Below, piece by piece: positions 50,992-58,755 of a DNA stretch of 64,000 nt. The notes under the pieces were generated by a model, which saw only the letters and a program-made list of their open reading frames with translations, ran no database searches and had not been told where the DNA came from. The stretch's first letter is position 1. Each line of letters begins with the position of its first letter. The position numbers and the translations under genes were made by a program. Source of the stretch: Fimbriimonadaceae bacterium (lineage in GTDB: Bacteria; Armatimonadota; Fimbriimonadia; Fimbriimonadales; Fimbriimonadaceae); the NCBI GenBank assembly GCA_019694835.1, contig JAIBBE010000014.1:131573-195572 (forward strand), written 5' to 3'.

Positions 50992-51748
50992 GGAGCAGGC
51001 AGGCGGCGGGCCGATTGTCCGGGTGGAGAAACTCTCCCACCGGTTCGGAGACAAACGTGTCCTCCACGACATCAGTTTCAGCATCGACCAAGGCGAAATC
51101 CTCGCCATCATGGGCAGCAGCGGCGGCGGCAAAACCACGCTGCTGCGCTGCATTTCGGGGCTGCTCAAGCCCACCGAAGGCCAGATCGAGGTGGACGGCG
51201 TCGATGTCATCAAGGAACCCGAAGCGGTCCGCGACAAGCTCGGTTTGGTCTTCCAGCAAGCCGCCCTCTTCGACTACCTGACCGTCGAGCAGAACATCCT
51301 CTTCGGCATCAAACGCAAGCGTCGACTGTCCAAACCGGAGGCCCACGATCTCGTGCAGCGCAAACTCGATTTGGTGTCCCTGCAAGGCTCCCAGAAGCTT
51401 ATGCCGGACGAGCTCAGCGGCGGCATGAAGAAGCGCGTCGGCCTCGCCCGCGCTCTCGCGATGGAGCCGACCGTCCTGCTCTACGACGAGCCCACCAGCG
51501 GCCTCGACCCCGTCACCGCCTACTCGATCGACCAACTCATCGTCGATACCCGCCGCAACCTCGGCATGACGAGCATTGTGGTCAGTCACGACGTGAATTC
51601 CGTCTTCCGCACCGCCGAAAAGATCGCATTTCTGCACGGCGGCGAACTGCTGTTCTTCGGCTCAGTCGAGGAGTTCCGCGACACGCATCAGGACGCGATT
51701 GTGGAGCTAGTGTCGAAGGCGGAGGCGCAGACTCTGGTGGTGTCATGA
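50975..51748 (+). CDS. MlaF-like ABC transporter ATP-binding protein
   Basis: Walker A IMGSSGGGKTTLLRC, signature LSGGMKKRVGLARALA, Walker B VLLYDEPTSGLDP and switch His in SIVVSHDVNSVF. KLMPDELSGGM before the signature is typical of MlaF (phospholipid/organic-solvent ABC systems). Start is uncertain: TTG 50975 overlaps the E2 stop by 17 bases; GTG 51023 is too far in. About 257 residues. No MlaE permease or MlaD follows here, so partners must be elsewhere. Confidence 0.85.
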   Translation: MTSSSKEQAGGGPIVRVEKLSHRFGDKRVLHDISFSIDQGEILAIMGSSGGGKTTLLRCISGLLKPTEGQIEVDGVDVIKEPEAVRDKLGLVFQQAALFDYLTVEQNILFGIKRKRRLSKPEAHDLVQRKLDLVSLQGSQKLMPDELSGGMKKRVGLARALAMEPTVLLYDEPTSGLDPVTAYSIDQLIVDTRRNLGMTSIVVSHDVNSVFRTAEKIAFLHGGELLFFGSVEEFRDTHQDAIVELVSKAEAQTLVVS

Positions 51749-51888
51749 ACCTACTCACCGGGGTGCCTCAGCTGCCCGGCCGTAACGGCTTGTGGCAGCC
51801 CGAGGAAGATAGCCGCTGAGAGATCCCGAATCCGTCCACCCGCTGCCCGCCAACACCCACACCCGGCTCTGTCGCATACTCAGAAGCC

Positions 51889-52557
51889 ATGAAGCCAACT
51901 CAAAGCAAGTCCTCACTCATTCCATCCAACCTTTACGCCTACCTGATCGATCATTGGCTGCGGGAGGATTCCATTCTGGAACGACTTCGCGACGAGACGG
52001 CGTCGATGCCGAATGCCGGAATGCAAATCTCGCCAGAGCAGGGGCAGTTCATGACGATGCTTGTCAGGCTAATGGGCGTACGCCGCTACCTGGAGGTTGG
52101 CGTGTTTACCGGTTACTCCTCGCTAGGGGTCACCCTGGCGATGGGACCAGAAGGGCGGACGGTGGCTTGCGATGTCAGCGAGGAATTCACGGCGGTTGCT
52201 CGTCGCTATTGGGCCGATGCCGGGATAGCAGGCCAGATCGAACTGCATCTCGCGCCGGGGATGGATACGCTTTCCTCTCTGATAACCTCGGGCTCGGAGC
52301 CCTTCGACTTCATGTTCATCGACGCCGACAAGGCCAACTACCACCACTACTATGAGGCAGGCCTGAGGCTCGTTCGCCCGGGCGGCTTGATCGCGATCGA
52401 TAACGTCTTCTGGGGCGGCAAGATCGCTGACGAAGCGGTGCAGGACGAAGACACCTTGGCGATCCGTTCCCTCAATGCGAAACTCGCCACCGACGAGCGC
52501 ATCGACCTCGCAATCGTTCCCATCGGCGACGGCTTGACCCTGGCCCGGCGCCGATGA
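51889..52557 (+). CDS. Class I SAM-dependent O-methyltransferase (CCoAOMT-like family)
   Basis: 222 residues. SAM motif I RRYLEVGVFTGYSSLGVTLA, acidic motif VACDVSEEF, FMFIDADKANYHHYYE and VRPGGLIAIDNVFWGG, which carries the metal-binding Asp/Asn. Related enzymes methylate catechol-type small molecules. A CATACT lies 8 bases before the ATG. The preceding 140 bases contain no gene. Confidence 0.9.
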   Translation: MKPTQSKSSLIPSNLYAYLIDHWLREDSILERLRDETASMPNAGMQISPEQGQFMTMLVRLMGVRRYLEVGVFTGYSSLGVTLAMGPEGRTVACDVSEEFTAVARRYWADAGIAGQIELHLAPGMDTLSSLITSGSEPFDFMFIDADKANYHHYYEAGLRLVRPGGLIAIDNVFWGGKIADEAVQDEDTLAIRSLNAKLATDERIDLAIVPIGDGLTLARRR

Positions 52558-52579
52558 GCTTTTGAGCGTTCCCGCTCGT

Positions 52580-52585
52580 CATACT
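52580..52585 (+). promoter_or_regulatory. Leaderless promoter -10 (CATACT)
   Basis: CATACT, 6 bases (GGACAT), ATG 52592. Supports the shorter start of the 80-residue protein. Confidence 0.5.
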
Positions 52586-52591
52586 GGACAT

Positions 52592-52834
52592 ATGGCCGAT
52601 CCCAAAGATGTTGAAGGTACGAAGATCGTGCGCCGCGAATTCAATCGCCGTGCGATCGACACCACGCTTGCCGATATCCGCGTCTCGCATGGCGTCGTCT
52701 ATATCCGCGGCACGATCAAACCGATGAAGGGTGGCGCGACCGACGTCAAGCACGAGGTCGAGCTCGTTTGCCGCGCACTGCGAACACGAGCGGAGATCCG
52801 CGATGTCGTCGTCGACTGCGTCTTTCGTTCGTAA
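52592..52834 (+). CDS. Small BON-like protein
   Basis: 80 residues. A single alpha/beta unit: DTTLADIRVSHGVVYIRGTI then HEVELVCRALRTRAEIRDVV, a pattern similar to one BON domain (helix, G-V-V-x-L-x-G strand, helix, x-V-x-N/D). No signal peptide, unlike most BON proteins. The following tRNA/rRNA methyltransferase gene starts 4 bases after the stop. Confidence 0.65.
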   Translation: MADPKDVEGTKIVRREFNRRAIDTTLADIRVSHGVVYIRGTIKPMKGGATDVKHEVELVCRALRTRAEIRDVVVDCVFRS

Positions 52835-52837
52835 GCC

Positions 52838-53380
52838 GTGGAGACCATCCGGAGCAAAACGGGCGCGCGGCAACAAAGAAAGGAGTTCGCGCGCACCCAT
52901 CCGCCCCAGATCGAGCTGGCCTTTCTGCTTCAAGATTGGGAGGACGCCTACAACGTCGGTGGAATGTTTCGGGTAGCCGATGCCTGTGGGGCCAAGGAGT
53001 TGGTCTTTACCGGTCGGACTCCCGCCCCGCCCAACCCGATGATTGGGGTGACCTCGCTCGGCCATCATCGGCGCATCGCGTACCGCCAGATCGTGGGCCA
53101 CGAAGAAGCGGCCCTGGCGATGAAGGCGGAAGGTTATCACCTCGTCGCCGTCGAGATTGCGGAGGGCTCGGTCTGCTACACCGAGTACCCGTTTCCCTCC
53201 AAGGTGTGCCTTGTGTTGGGCAACGAAGAAAACGGCGTGTACCCCAAAGTCATGCGCCATCGCGACGGTGCGGTGTTCATTCCGATGTATGGAAAGGGAC
53301 GCTCGATGAATGTCCATGTTGCTGCGGCGATCGTCGCCTACCACGCGGTCATGGAGAGCATCGCCCCCTACAGCGACTGA
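52838..53380 (+). CDS. TrmH/SpoU-family RNA methyltransferase
   Basis: 180 residues, one SPOUT domain: QDWEDAYNVGGMFRVADACG (motif 1 with N and R), CLVLGNEENGVYPKVM (motif 2) and VFIPMYGKGRSMNVHVAAAIVAY (motif 3). 2'-O-ribose methylation of tRNA or rRNA is expected; the exact site is unknown. GTG start 52838. It overlaps the convergent DUF4239-like gene by 13 bases. Confidence 0.9.
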   Translation: METIRSKTGARQQRKEFARTHPPQIELAFLLQDWEDAYNVGGMFRVADACGAKELVFTGRTPAPPNPMIGVTSLGHHRRIAYRQIVGHEEAALAMKAEGYHLVAVEIAEGSVCYTEYPFPSKVCLVLGNEENGVYPKVMRHRDGAVFIPMYGKGRSMNVHVAAAIVAYHAVMESIAPYSD

Positions 53381-54150
53381 ATGCGCTTTAGAACCCGCTC
53401 GATCGAGTCGGGTTTCACCCGGACCGAGCCACCATAAGGATGGTCGACCTCGTGGATGACGAACAGCATCATCGCGATCATGCCCGAGAGCAGCGCGGTC
53501 ATCAGGCAGTGCGCTCTCCAGTTTCGATTGCCAAAAAAGAACGTGAAGGTGATCGTAATCCCGCCCCCGGCGATGAGCGTGAACCACAGCAGACCGGGCA
53601 TGCGCATGTGGGCGTCGGAAATGCGGGACCGGCGGGCATCGGCCAATCGGTTCAGTCCGGAGAACACCTCGGCCAGGACGATGTTCTCGCGATCATCGCG
53701 CGGGTTGATTTGCAGGCATGTCGTAAAAAGCTCCTCGAACAGCGCCTGAGTTTTTGGATCACGCTCACCGGCTTCCATTTTCGGCCACTCCACCTGAATG
53801 ACGCTGACGCAATAGGCCTTGAGTGCGCTCCTCATAGCATCGGAAGAAGCTGGTTCGAGACCCTTGACGTCGCGGTAGAGATCGCCGACCAAATTGGCTT
53901 CGGTCTCCGCGTTGGATACGGCGTCCTTGAAGTCCTCCCAGACCGCGACCACCGCCATGCCAAGGACAACGGCGTACAAGACACCGATTACCCCGAACTT
54001 GAAGCCCGCGATCTCGTTGTTTTGGACCAGTTCGTCGAGCGTGTGCCGCTTACGGACCTGCCACGCTCCAAATATCGCGAGCGCGGCGACGGCCGCTACC
54101 ACGATCGGTAGGCTGATCCAAGCCGGTATCTGATCGAATCGGAGTTCCAA
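53368..54150 (-). CDS. Bestrophin-like DUF4239 membrane protein
   Basis: 260 residues with four hydrophobic segments: two N-terminal (LPIVVAAVAALAIFGAW; GVIGVLYAVVLGMAVVAVW) and two C-terminal (WFTLIAGGGITITFTFFFG; LMTALLSGMIAMMLFVI). Between them is the conserved soluble part with DAVSNAETEANLVGDLYRDV. VIHEVDHPYGGSVRV at the end is typical of this family. Possibly an ion channel; function not established. TTG start with AAAGGA close upstream, 6 bases after the isocitrate dehydrogenase stop. Confidence 0.82.
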   Translation of the reverse strand: MELRFDQIPAWISLPIVVAAVAALAIFGAWQVRKRHTLDELVQNNEIAGFKFGVIGVLYAVVLGMAVVAVWEDFKDAVSNAETEANLVGDLYRDVKGLEPASSDAMRSALKAYCVSVIQVEWPKMEAGERDPKTQALFEELFTTCLQINPRDDRENIVLAEVFSGLNRLADARRSRISDAHMRMPGLLWFTLIAGGGITITFTFFFGNRNWRAHCLMTALLSGMIAMMLFVIHEVDHPYGGSVRVKPDSIERVLKRIQSL

Positions 54151-54156
54151 AGTCCT

Positions 54157-55170
54157 TTAGTGTTTAGCTTGCGTGATGACTTCGACGGTGTACTCCTGGG
54201 TGTTGGCCCGGCCGCCGAGGTCCACGGTGAGACACTTGCCGTCCGAACAGACGCGCAGGACGCTGCCCGAGATGCGCTTCGCCTGCTCGTGCATGCCGAG
54301 GTGGTGGAGCATCATGACGGCACTGAGGAGTAGTGCGGTGGGATTCGCGACGCCCTTGCCCGCGATGTCGGGTGCCGAACCGTGGACGGCCTCAAACACC
54401 GCACAGTGCTCGCCAATATTCGCGCCCGGTGCCAAACCCAAACCGCCAACGAGACCCGCGCAGAGGTCGCTGACGATGTCGCCATAGAGGTTTTCGGTGA
54501 CGAGGACGTCGAACTTCTCGGGCCTGGTGACAAGCTGCATACAGCAGTTGTCCACGATGATGTCGTCGACCTCGAATTCCGGGTAGTCCTTCGCCGCCTT
54601 GTAAAACTCTTCTAGGAACATCCCGTCGGTCATCTTCATGATGTTGGCTTTGTGGACGGCGGTCACTCGCTTGCGCTCCTGCTCGCGCGCCATTTCGAAG
54701 CCGTACTTCACGAGCCGCGCGCATCCTTGGCGGGTAATGACCTTGATCGCCTGCGCGACATCCGGATGGGGCTTGTATTCGATGCCCGCGTAGAGGTCTT
54801 CGGTGTTCTCGCGGACGATGATGATGTCGACCTTCATGTTTGCGAACGGTCCGGTGAGGCCCGGCAGGGTCTTGGCCGGACGCACGTTGGCGAAGAGGTC
54901 GAGGGCCTGGCGAAGCTGAACGTTCGCGCTTTTGTGCCCGCCGCCGGTCGGGGTGGTCGTCGGTCCCTTGAGGGCGACGCCGATTTCACGGATGGCGTCG
55001 AGGGTTTCCTGAGGAACCGCCTCTTTGCCCTTCTCGATCGCGCTCAGCCCCGCGTCGAGCTTGATCCACTCGCCTTCGAACCCGGTCGCCTCAAGGATGC
55101 TGAGGGTCGCATCCATGATTTCGGGTCCGATGCCGTCACCGGGGATAATCGCCACTTTCGTCTTCGCCAT
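54157..55170 (-). CDS. Isocitrate/isopropylmalate dehydrogenase family protein, likely NAD-type isocitrate dehydrogenase
   Basis: Beta-decarboxylating dehydrogenase. N-terminus VAIIPGDGIGPEIMDA; substrate loop TPTGGGHKSANVQLRQALDLFANVRP fits isocitrate dehydrogenase (Ser-x-Asn) and not LeuB. IIVRENTEDLYAGIE, HKANIMKMTDGMFLEEF, LYGDIVSDLCAGLVGGLG and GSAPDIAGKG are all family hallmarks. Start ATG 55170; the frame extends to 55221 without homology. About 337 residues. Confidence 0.88.
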   Translation of the reverse strand: MAKTKVAIIPGDGIGPEIMDATLSILEATGFEGEWIKLDAGLSAIEKGKEAVPQETLDAIREIGVALKGPTTTPTGGGHKSANVQLRQALDLFANVRPAKTLPGLTGPFANMKVDIIIVRENTEDLYAGIEYKPHPDVAQAIKVITRQGCARLVKYGFEMAREQERKRVTAVHKANIMKMTDGMFLEEFYKAAKDYPEFEVDDIIVDNCCMQLVTRPEKFDVLVTENLYGDIVSDLCAGLVGGLGLAPGANIGEHCAVFEAVHGSAPDIAGKGVANPTALLLSAVMMLHHLGMHEQAKRISGSVLRVCSDGKCLTVDLGGRANTQEYTVEVITQAKH

Positions 55171-55290
55171 AGGGAAAGATGATGGCAGGTTGCGGGGGGT
55201 TGCGCTTACCCGGGGGAACACCTGCTCCAGCGGCGCGAAAACTCCCCTTAAGTTGGCTTAAGTTGATCGGTTGTGACAGAGACAAGTCGC

Positions 55291-55296
55291 TACACT
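55291..55296 (+). promoter_or_regulatory. Likely -10 (TACACT) of the C-type-lectin protein gene
   Basis: TACACT about 45 bases upstream of ATG 55342, with a leader that includes AGAGGA. TTGTGA lies 14 bases upstream of it, a short spacing. Confidence 0.4.
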
Positions 55297-55341
55297 GTTA
55301 GGCAGTCTTGGCCGAGTGCCGCCATAAAGAGGACAAAACCC

Positions 55342-56769
55342 ATGCCATCCACACTGTTCATTCGAACCTCGTTGCTCTTCACCATCAGCATCATCGCCAG
55401 CTTGGCTTCAGCCAGCTTGGTCCAAAACGGCAGTCTTGAGGAGGGTGAGATTCCATCTCCGGGCACCGTCATCTCAATTTCTCCTGGCTCGTCGAGAATC
55501 GCAGGCTGGACCATTTCCACGCAAGAGCTTGCGTGGTGGAACGGCAATGGCTATGGGGTCGAGCCTGCGGACGGACAATGCCACCTTGATTTGTTTGGGT
55601 TTCACGACCACTTTCCTTCAGCCGTGATCTCGCAGTCCATTGCAACGGTGCCTGGTGCAGACTATAGGGTCTCCTTCGACGTGGGCCGCTATAATGCCAA
55701 CAGCCAGATCCGGGTTCGTGCCGGGAGCGAGTTTGCCGATTTCGCCAGCGATGGCATCGGCATCAGTTGGAAGACCGCCACTTGGGTATTCACGGCCACT
55801 TCAACGAGCACGCTACTAAGCTTCGAGGCTGGCCCACAGTCCGCGACGATCCATGCCGGGCTCGACAACGTGGTTGTGACAAGGGAATCAATCCCTAGGT
55901 ATTTCCCGGGTACCGAACACTGGTACGAATGCGTGTACATACCAGACGGCGTCTACTGGGAGGAGGCACGTCAGCTTGCAGACATCCGCGGGGGATATCT
56001 CGCGTGCATTGGGTCCGAAAGTGAAAACGACTTTGCCTACAGCTTGGTTGAAACCCGCACCTTTAGCGATTCAAGTGTGTTCGGGGACCGAATTGGCCCA
56101 TGGCTCGGCGGTTTTCACGAAAGCAACGGAGCTTGGCAGTGGATTAGCGGTGAGCCGTTCACTTTTTCCTACTGGTACCCAAGCCAGCCAGATTACTACG
56201 GAGGCGGCAGGCAGAGAAACGCATACTATAGATACACCGTGGTTGATTCCAGTTGGGTAGATCATCCGGGTGGGCCACTCGCTGGCTTCTACGCTCCACG
56301 GGGGTATGTGGTTGAGTTCGATAATCCCCCTGTGATCGGACAAATAGAACTCTCCGGATACCTCCCCGATGAAGCGGGCGAAGTGATCACGATCGAGCAA
56401 CTTCAAGGCGGCACCGTTATTGGGACAAAATTGGTCACGCTCCAACCAGGCGGTCATTTTTCTTTCACTTCGCAGGTCACAGGCCCAACCTCGCTGCGTG
56501 CCAAGGGCAATACGTTCCTCGCGAAAACAGTTGCTGTAACCAACCTCGGCAACGGTCTGGTCACTTTGTCCAGCGCGATCCTTACAAACGGCGATTGCGA
56601 TGGCGACAACGAGGTCGGCATTGCGGACTACGCCATCCTCTCTTACGCCTACGGCTCCTCAGTCGGCGATGGAAACTGGGCTGAGAACGCAGACCTCAAT
56701 GGAGACGAGACCGTTGACATCGCCGACTACGCGATCCTGAGCGCCAACTACGGGGAGGTTGGCGACTAG
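55342..56769 (+). CDS. Secreted protein: DUF642-like domain, C-type lectin-like domain and dockerin-like module
   Basis: Signal peptide SLLFTISIIASLASAS. Residues ~27-190 resemble DUF642/choice-of-anchor domains (LVQNGSLEEGEIPSPGTV, GQCHLDLFGFHDHFPSAVIS). Residues ~195-330 are C-type lectin-like (YWEEARQLADIRGGYLACIG, PWLGGFHESNGAWQWISGEP). The tail is the same beta-sandwich plus two dockerin-like repeats (DCDGDNEVGIADYAIL, DLNGDETVDIADYAIL), ending GEVGD. ATG 55342 has AGAGGA upstream; the earlier frame from 55273 precedes the signal peptide. Glycan binding at the surface is inferred. Confidence 0.82.
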   Translation: MPSTLFIRTSLLFTISIIASLASASLVQNGSLEEGEIPSPGTVISISPGSSRIAGWTISTQELAWWNGNGYGVEPADGQCHLDLFGFHDHFPSAVISQSIATVPGADYRVSFDVGRYNANSQIRVRAGSEFADFASDGIGISWKTATWVFTATSTSTLLSFEAGPQSATIHAGLDNVVVTRESIPRYFPGTEHWYECVYIPDGVYWEEARQLADIRGGYLACIGSESENDFAYSLVETRTFSDSSVFGDRIGPWLGGFHESNGAWQWISGEPFTFSYWYPSQPDYYGGGRQRNAYYRYTVVDSSWVDHPGGPLAGFYAPRGYVVEFDNPPVIGQIELSGYLPDEAGEVITIEQLQGGTVIGTKLVTLQPGGHFSFTSQVTGPTSLRAKGNTFLAKTVAVTNLGNGLVTLSSAILTNGDCDGDNEVGIADYAILSYAYGSSVGDGNWAENADLNGDETVDIADYAILSANYGEVGD

Positions 56770-56990
56770 GGTCGAAACTCAATCCTGTGCCACGTCGTTT
56801 TGGCGCACGCCGGGCAGGGGAGGCGCGTGCGCGGGTTGCCTTTCGCCTTCCACCGGATCCCGCTGAGGTCCCAAATAGAACGCGAATGGCCGCACTCGCA
56901 GACCACCTTCCAAGCCCGAGAGTCCGCCTCCATTTGCGCCGCCCACTTCTTCGGCAGGATTCGGGTCATGATTTTTTGAAAGCCTGTCAT
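56766..56990 (-). CDS. Small zinc-ribbon-like protein
   Basis: 74 residues from ATG 56990 (an earlier ATG at 57047 adds 19). Two Cys pairs of the form CxC and CPAC (VVCECGHSRSIWDLSGIRWK, RTRLPCPACAKTTWHRI) should bind zinc. WDLSGIRWKAKGNP is a strongly patterned core typical of a small conserved family of unknown function. The stop overlaps the lectin-protein stop by 4 bases. Confidence 0.72.
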   Translation of the reverse strand: MTGFQKIMTRILPKKWAAQMEADSRAWKVVCECGHSRSIWDLSGIRWKAKGNPRTRLPCPACAKTTWHRIEFRP

Positions 56991-57033
56991 GGTTCGGATG
57001 ATGGCAGGCCCGAGGCTAGCGGAAAAGTTGGCG

Positions 57034-57039
57034 TAAACT
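57034..57039 (+). promoter_or_regulatory. Leaderless promoter -10 (TAAACT) of the second toxin-antitoxin module
   Basis: TAAACT, 6 bases (AGATTC), ATG 57046. Confidence 0.6.
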
Positions 57040-57045
57040 AGATTC

Positions 57046-57294
57046 ATGTCCGCCGAAGGCTATCGCTATAAGGGAGTCGCTCGCAATGGCAAGATCGAGC
57101 TTGAGCCCGGTGTTGTCGTGCCTGAGGGCGCTGAGGTCATCGTGCTTTTCGAGCCCGCCATCGAAGACGATGCCCGGAGGCAAGAGGCTAAGCTTAGGCT
57201 TCTCGAACAAATGGAGAAGGGTTTCCACTTGGGCGGCGGCCCTTATCTAAGCCGCGAGGAATTGTACGGTGAGACCGGCCGGCCACGAGACTAA
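57046..57294 (+). CDS. Antitoxin of a second VapBC-like module
   Basis: 82 residues. N-terminal AbrB/DUF104-like beta strand pair (YKGVARNGKIELEPGVVVPE, GAEVIVLFEP) followed by a helical, charged C-terminal toxin-binding segment (RRQEAKLRLLEQMEKG). Overlaps the PIN toxin start. Confidence 0.8.
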   Translation: MSAEGYRYKGVARNGKIELEPGVVVPEGAEVIVLFEPAIEDDARRQEAKLRLLEQMEKGFHLGGGPYLSREELYGETGRPRD

Positions 57295-57721
57295 CGTGGT
57301 ATTCATCGACACGAACATCCTCGTTTATGCCTTTGACGCGGACGATGCTGAGAAGCACATTGTCGCCGATACGATCATTCGTGACCTCCTTCTTCGGAAT
57401 GTGCTCTGCCTCAGCACTCAAGTATTGAACGAATTCTATTGGAACATCACGAGCGTCCGCCGACCTCAGCGACTTGATCACGCCGTTGCCTTACGGATCA
57501 TTGAGGACCTGATTCAGCAGTCGCGTATCGTTGCGTTAACGCCAAGCCTAACGCTTGAGGCCCTCAGGGTATTGCCCGTTCACACGCTTTCGTTCTGGGA
57601 TTCCCTCATCTGGGCGGCGGCCAAGGCCGCTGGCTGTTCCGTCGTCTATTCCGAGGACTTTCAGCATGGTCGCGTGCTCGAAGGCGTTCGGTTCGTGAAT
57701 CCGTTCTTGGCTTCGCCATAA
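57269..57721 (+). CDS. PIN-domain toxin (VapC-like)
   Basis: 150 residues. VVFIDTNILVYAFDADDAEK holds the first active-site Asp; LNEFYWN the Glu; LSFWDSLIWAAAKAAGCSVVYSEDFQHG the C-terminal acids. Start GTG 57269 has GAGGA 9 bases upstream; GTG 57296 is the alternative. Unlike the first module, this PIN gene relies on a Shine-Dalgarno sequence inside the antitoxin gene. Confidence 0.85.
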   Translation: MRPAGHETNVVFIDTNILVYAFDADDAEKHIVADTIIRDLLLRNVLCLSTQVLNEFYWNITSVRRPQRLDHAVALRIIEDLIQQSRIVALTPSLTLEALRVLPVHTLSFWDSLIWAAAKAAGCSVVYSEDFQHGRVLEGVRFVNPFLASP

Positions 57722-57722
57722 T
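57717..57722 (+). promoter_or_regulatory. Candidate leaderless -10 (CATAAT) of the cytochrome gene
   Basis: CATAAT ends 7 bases before ATG 57730. It also contains the stop of the toxin gene. Confidence 0.4.
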
Positions 57723-57729
57723 AGGCTTC

Positions 57730-58755
57730 ATGAAGCGCTTCGCCCGACTTGCCTGCCTCGCCTTCGGCATCATCCCAATCGCGATCTACTCGACCCAACA
57801 GCCCGCCGCTCCGACCAGCGAGCAGGTGTTCAAGGACATCAAGGTCTTCAAAGGCGTCCCCGCTAGCGACTTGATCCCGGCGATGGAGTTCATGTCGGCA
57901 TCGATGGGCTACCAGTGCAAGGACTGCCACGACCCCAAGGACTACGCGGCTGAGACGCCGGTGAAGAAGACCGCGAGAGAGATGGTCGAACTACAACGCG
58001 ACATCAACACGAAGTACTTCAAGGGCCGCCTCGAAGTGACGTGCATGTCCTGTCACAACGGCAAGGAGCACCCCGCTGGTGCACCGATTCCGACCGGAGT
58101 GACCATGCGCCACGAGCGGCTAGATGATGCGCCGGAACCCAAGATTCTCTTCGCCGAGATGCTTCAGGCGGTGGGAAAAAACCCGGGTGCGCTCATTCGA
58201 ACCGGCACCCTGACCTCGCCCGACCTAGAAACCCATAAGATCAAGACGGAGCCGATCGAGTTCATTCAAGCTGCAGACGGCAAGTTCCGGATGATCGCGG
58301 GCGACAAGAATGTCGGCTTCGACGGGACGCAAGTCTGGTACGGCAAGGACCCCATGGTCGACGAACCGGCGGCGATCTTTGGCCGAATCGGACGGGCATG
58401 GCGCGGGGAGAAGGCCTTTGATGGCCTAAATCAACCAACGGTCGTCGGCAAGAGCAAGGTTGGCAACGCAGAAGCCTTCGTGGTCGCGGCAACGCGCCCG
58501 GCGAGCACGTCGTCCGAACAACTCTACTTCGATAGCAAAACCCACCTACTGCTGCGCCTCGTAAACGTACGCCGAAGCACGATCGGTGCGGTGATTTCGG
58601 CCATCGACTACTCGAACTACAAGGACGTGAGCGGCACCAAAGTTCCGATGAAGGTCGTCGTTACCTTCCCCGGCAACGACCAGTGGGTGATGGATTTCAA
58701 GTCGGCCAAGGTCGAGAGTTCGGTCAGCGACGCGCTCTTCAAGGTCGGCGGCTAA
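57730..58755 (+). CDS. Secreted dihaem c-type cytochrome
   Basis: Signal peptide FARLACLAFGIIPIAIYS. Two haem-binding CxxCH motifs (YQCKDCHDPKDY and VTCMSCHNGKEH) lie in a ~100-residue domain similar to the photosynthetic-reaction-centre cytochrome family found in non-phototrophs (FKDIKVFKGVPASDL, FMSASMGYQC). Met residues (EFMSASMG) may be axial ligands. The C-terminal ~200 residues are a beta-rich lipoprotein-carrier-like domain. 341 residues. Stop TAA shares an A with the dppD ATG. Confidence 0.87.
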   Translation: MKRFARLACLAFGIIPIAIYSTQQPAAPTSEQVFKDIKVFKGVPASDLIPAMEFMSASMGYQCKDCHDPKDYAAETPVKKTAREMVELQRDINTKYFKGRLEVTCMSCHNGKEHPAGAPIPTGVTMRHERLDDAPEPKILFAEMLQAVGKNPGALIRTGTLTSPDLETHKIKTEPIEFIQAADGKFRMIAGDKNVGFDGTQVWYGKDPMVDEPAAIFGRIGRAWRGEKAFDGLNQPTVVGKSKVGNAEAFVVAATRPASTSSEQLYFDSKTHLLLRLVNVRRSTIGAVISAIDYSNYKDVSGTKVPMKVVVTFPGNDQWVMDFKSAKVESSVSDALFKVGG

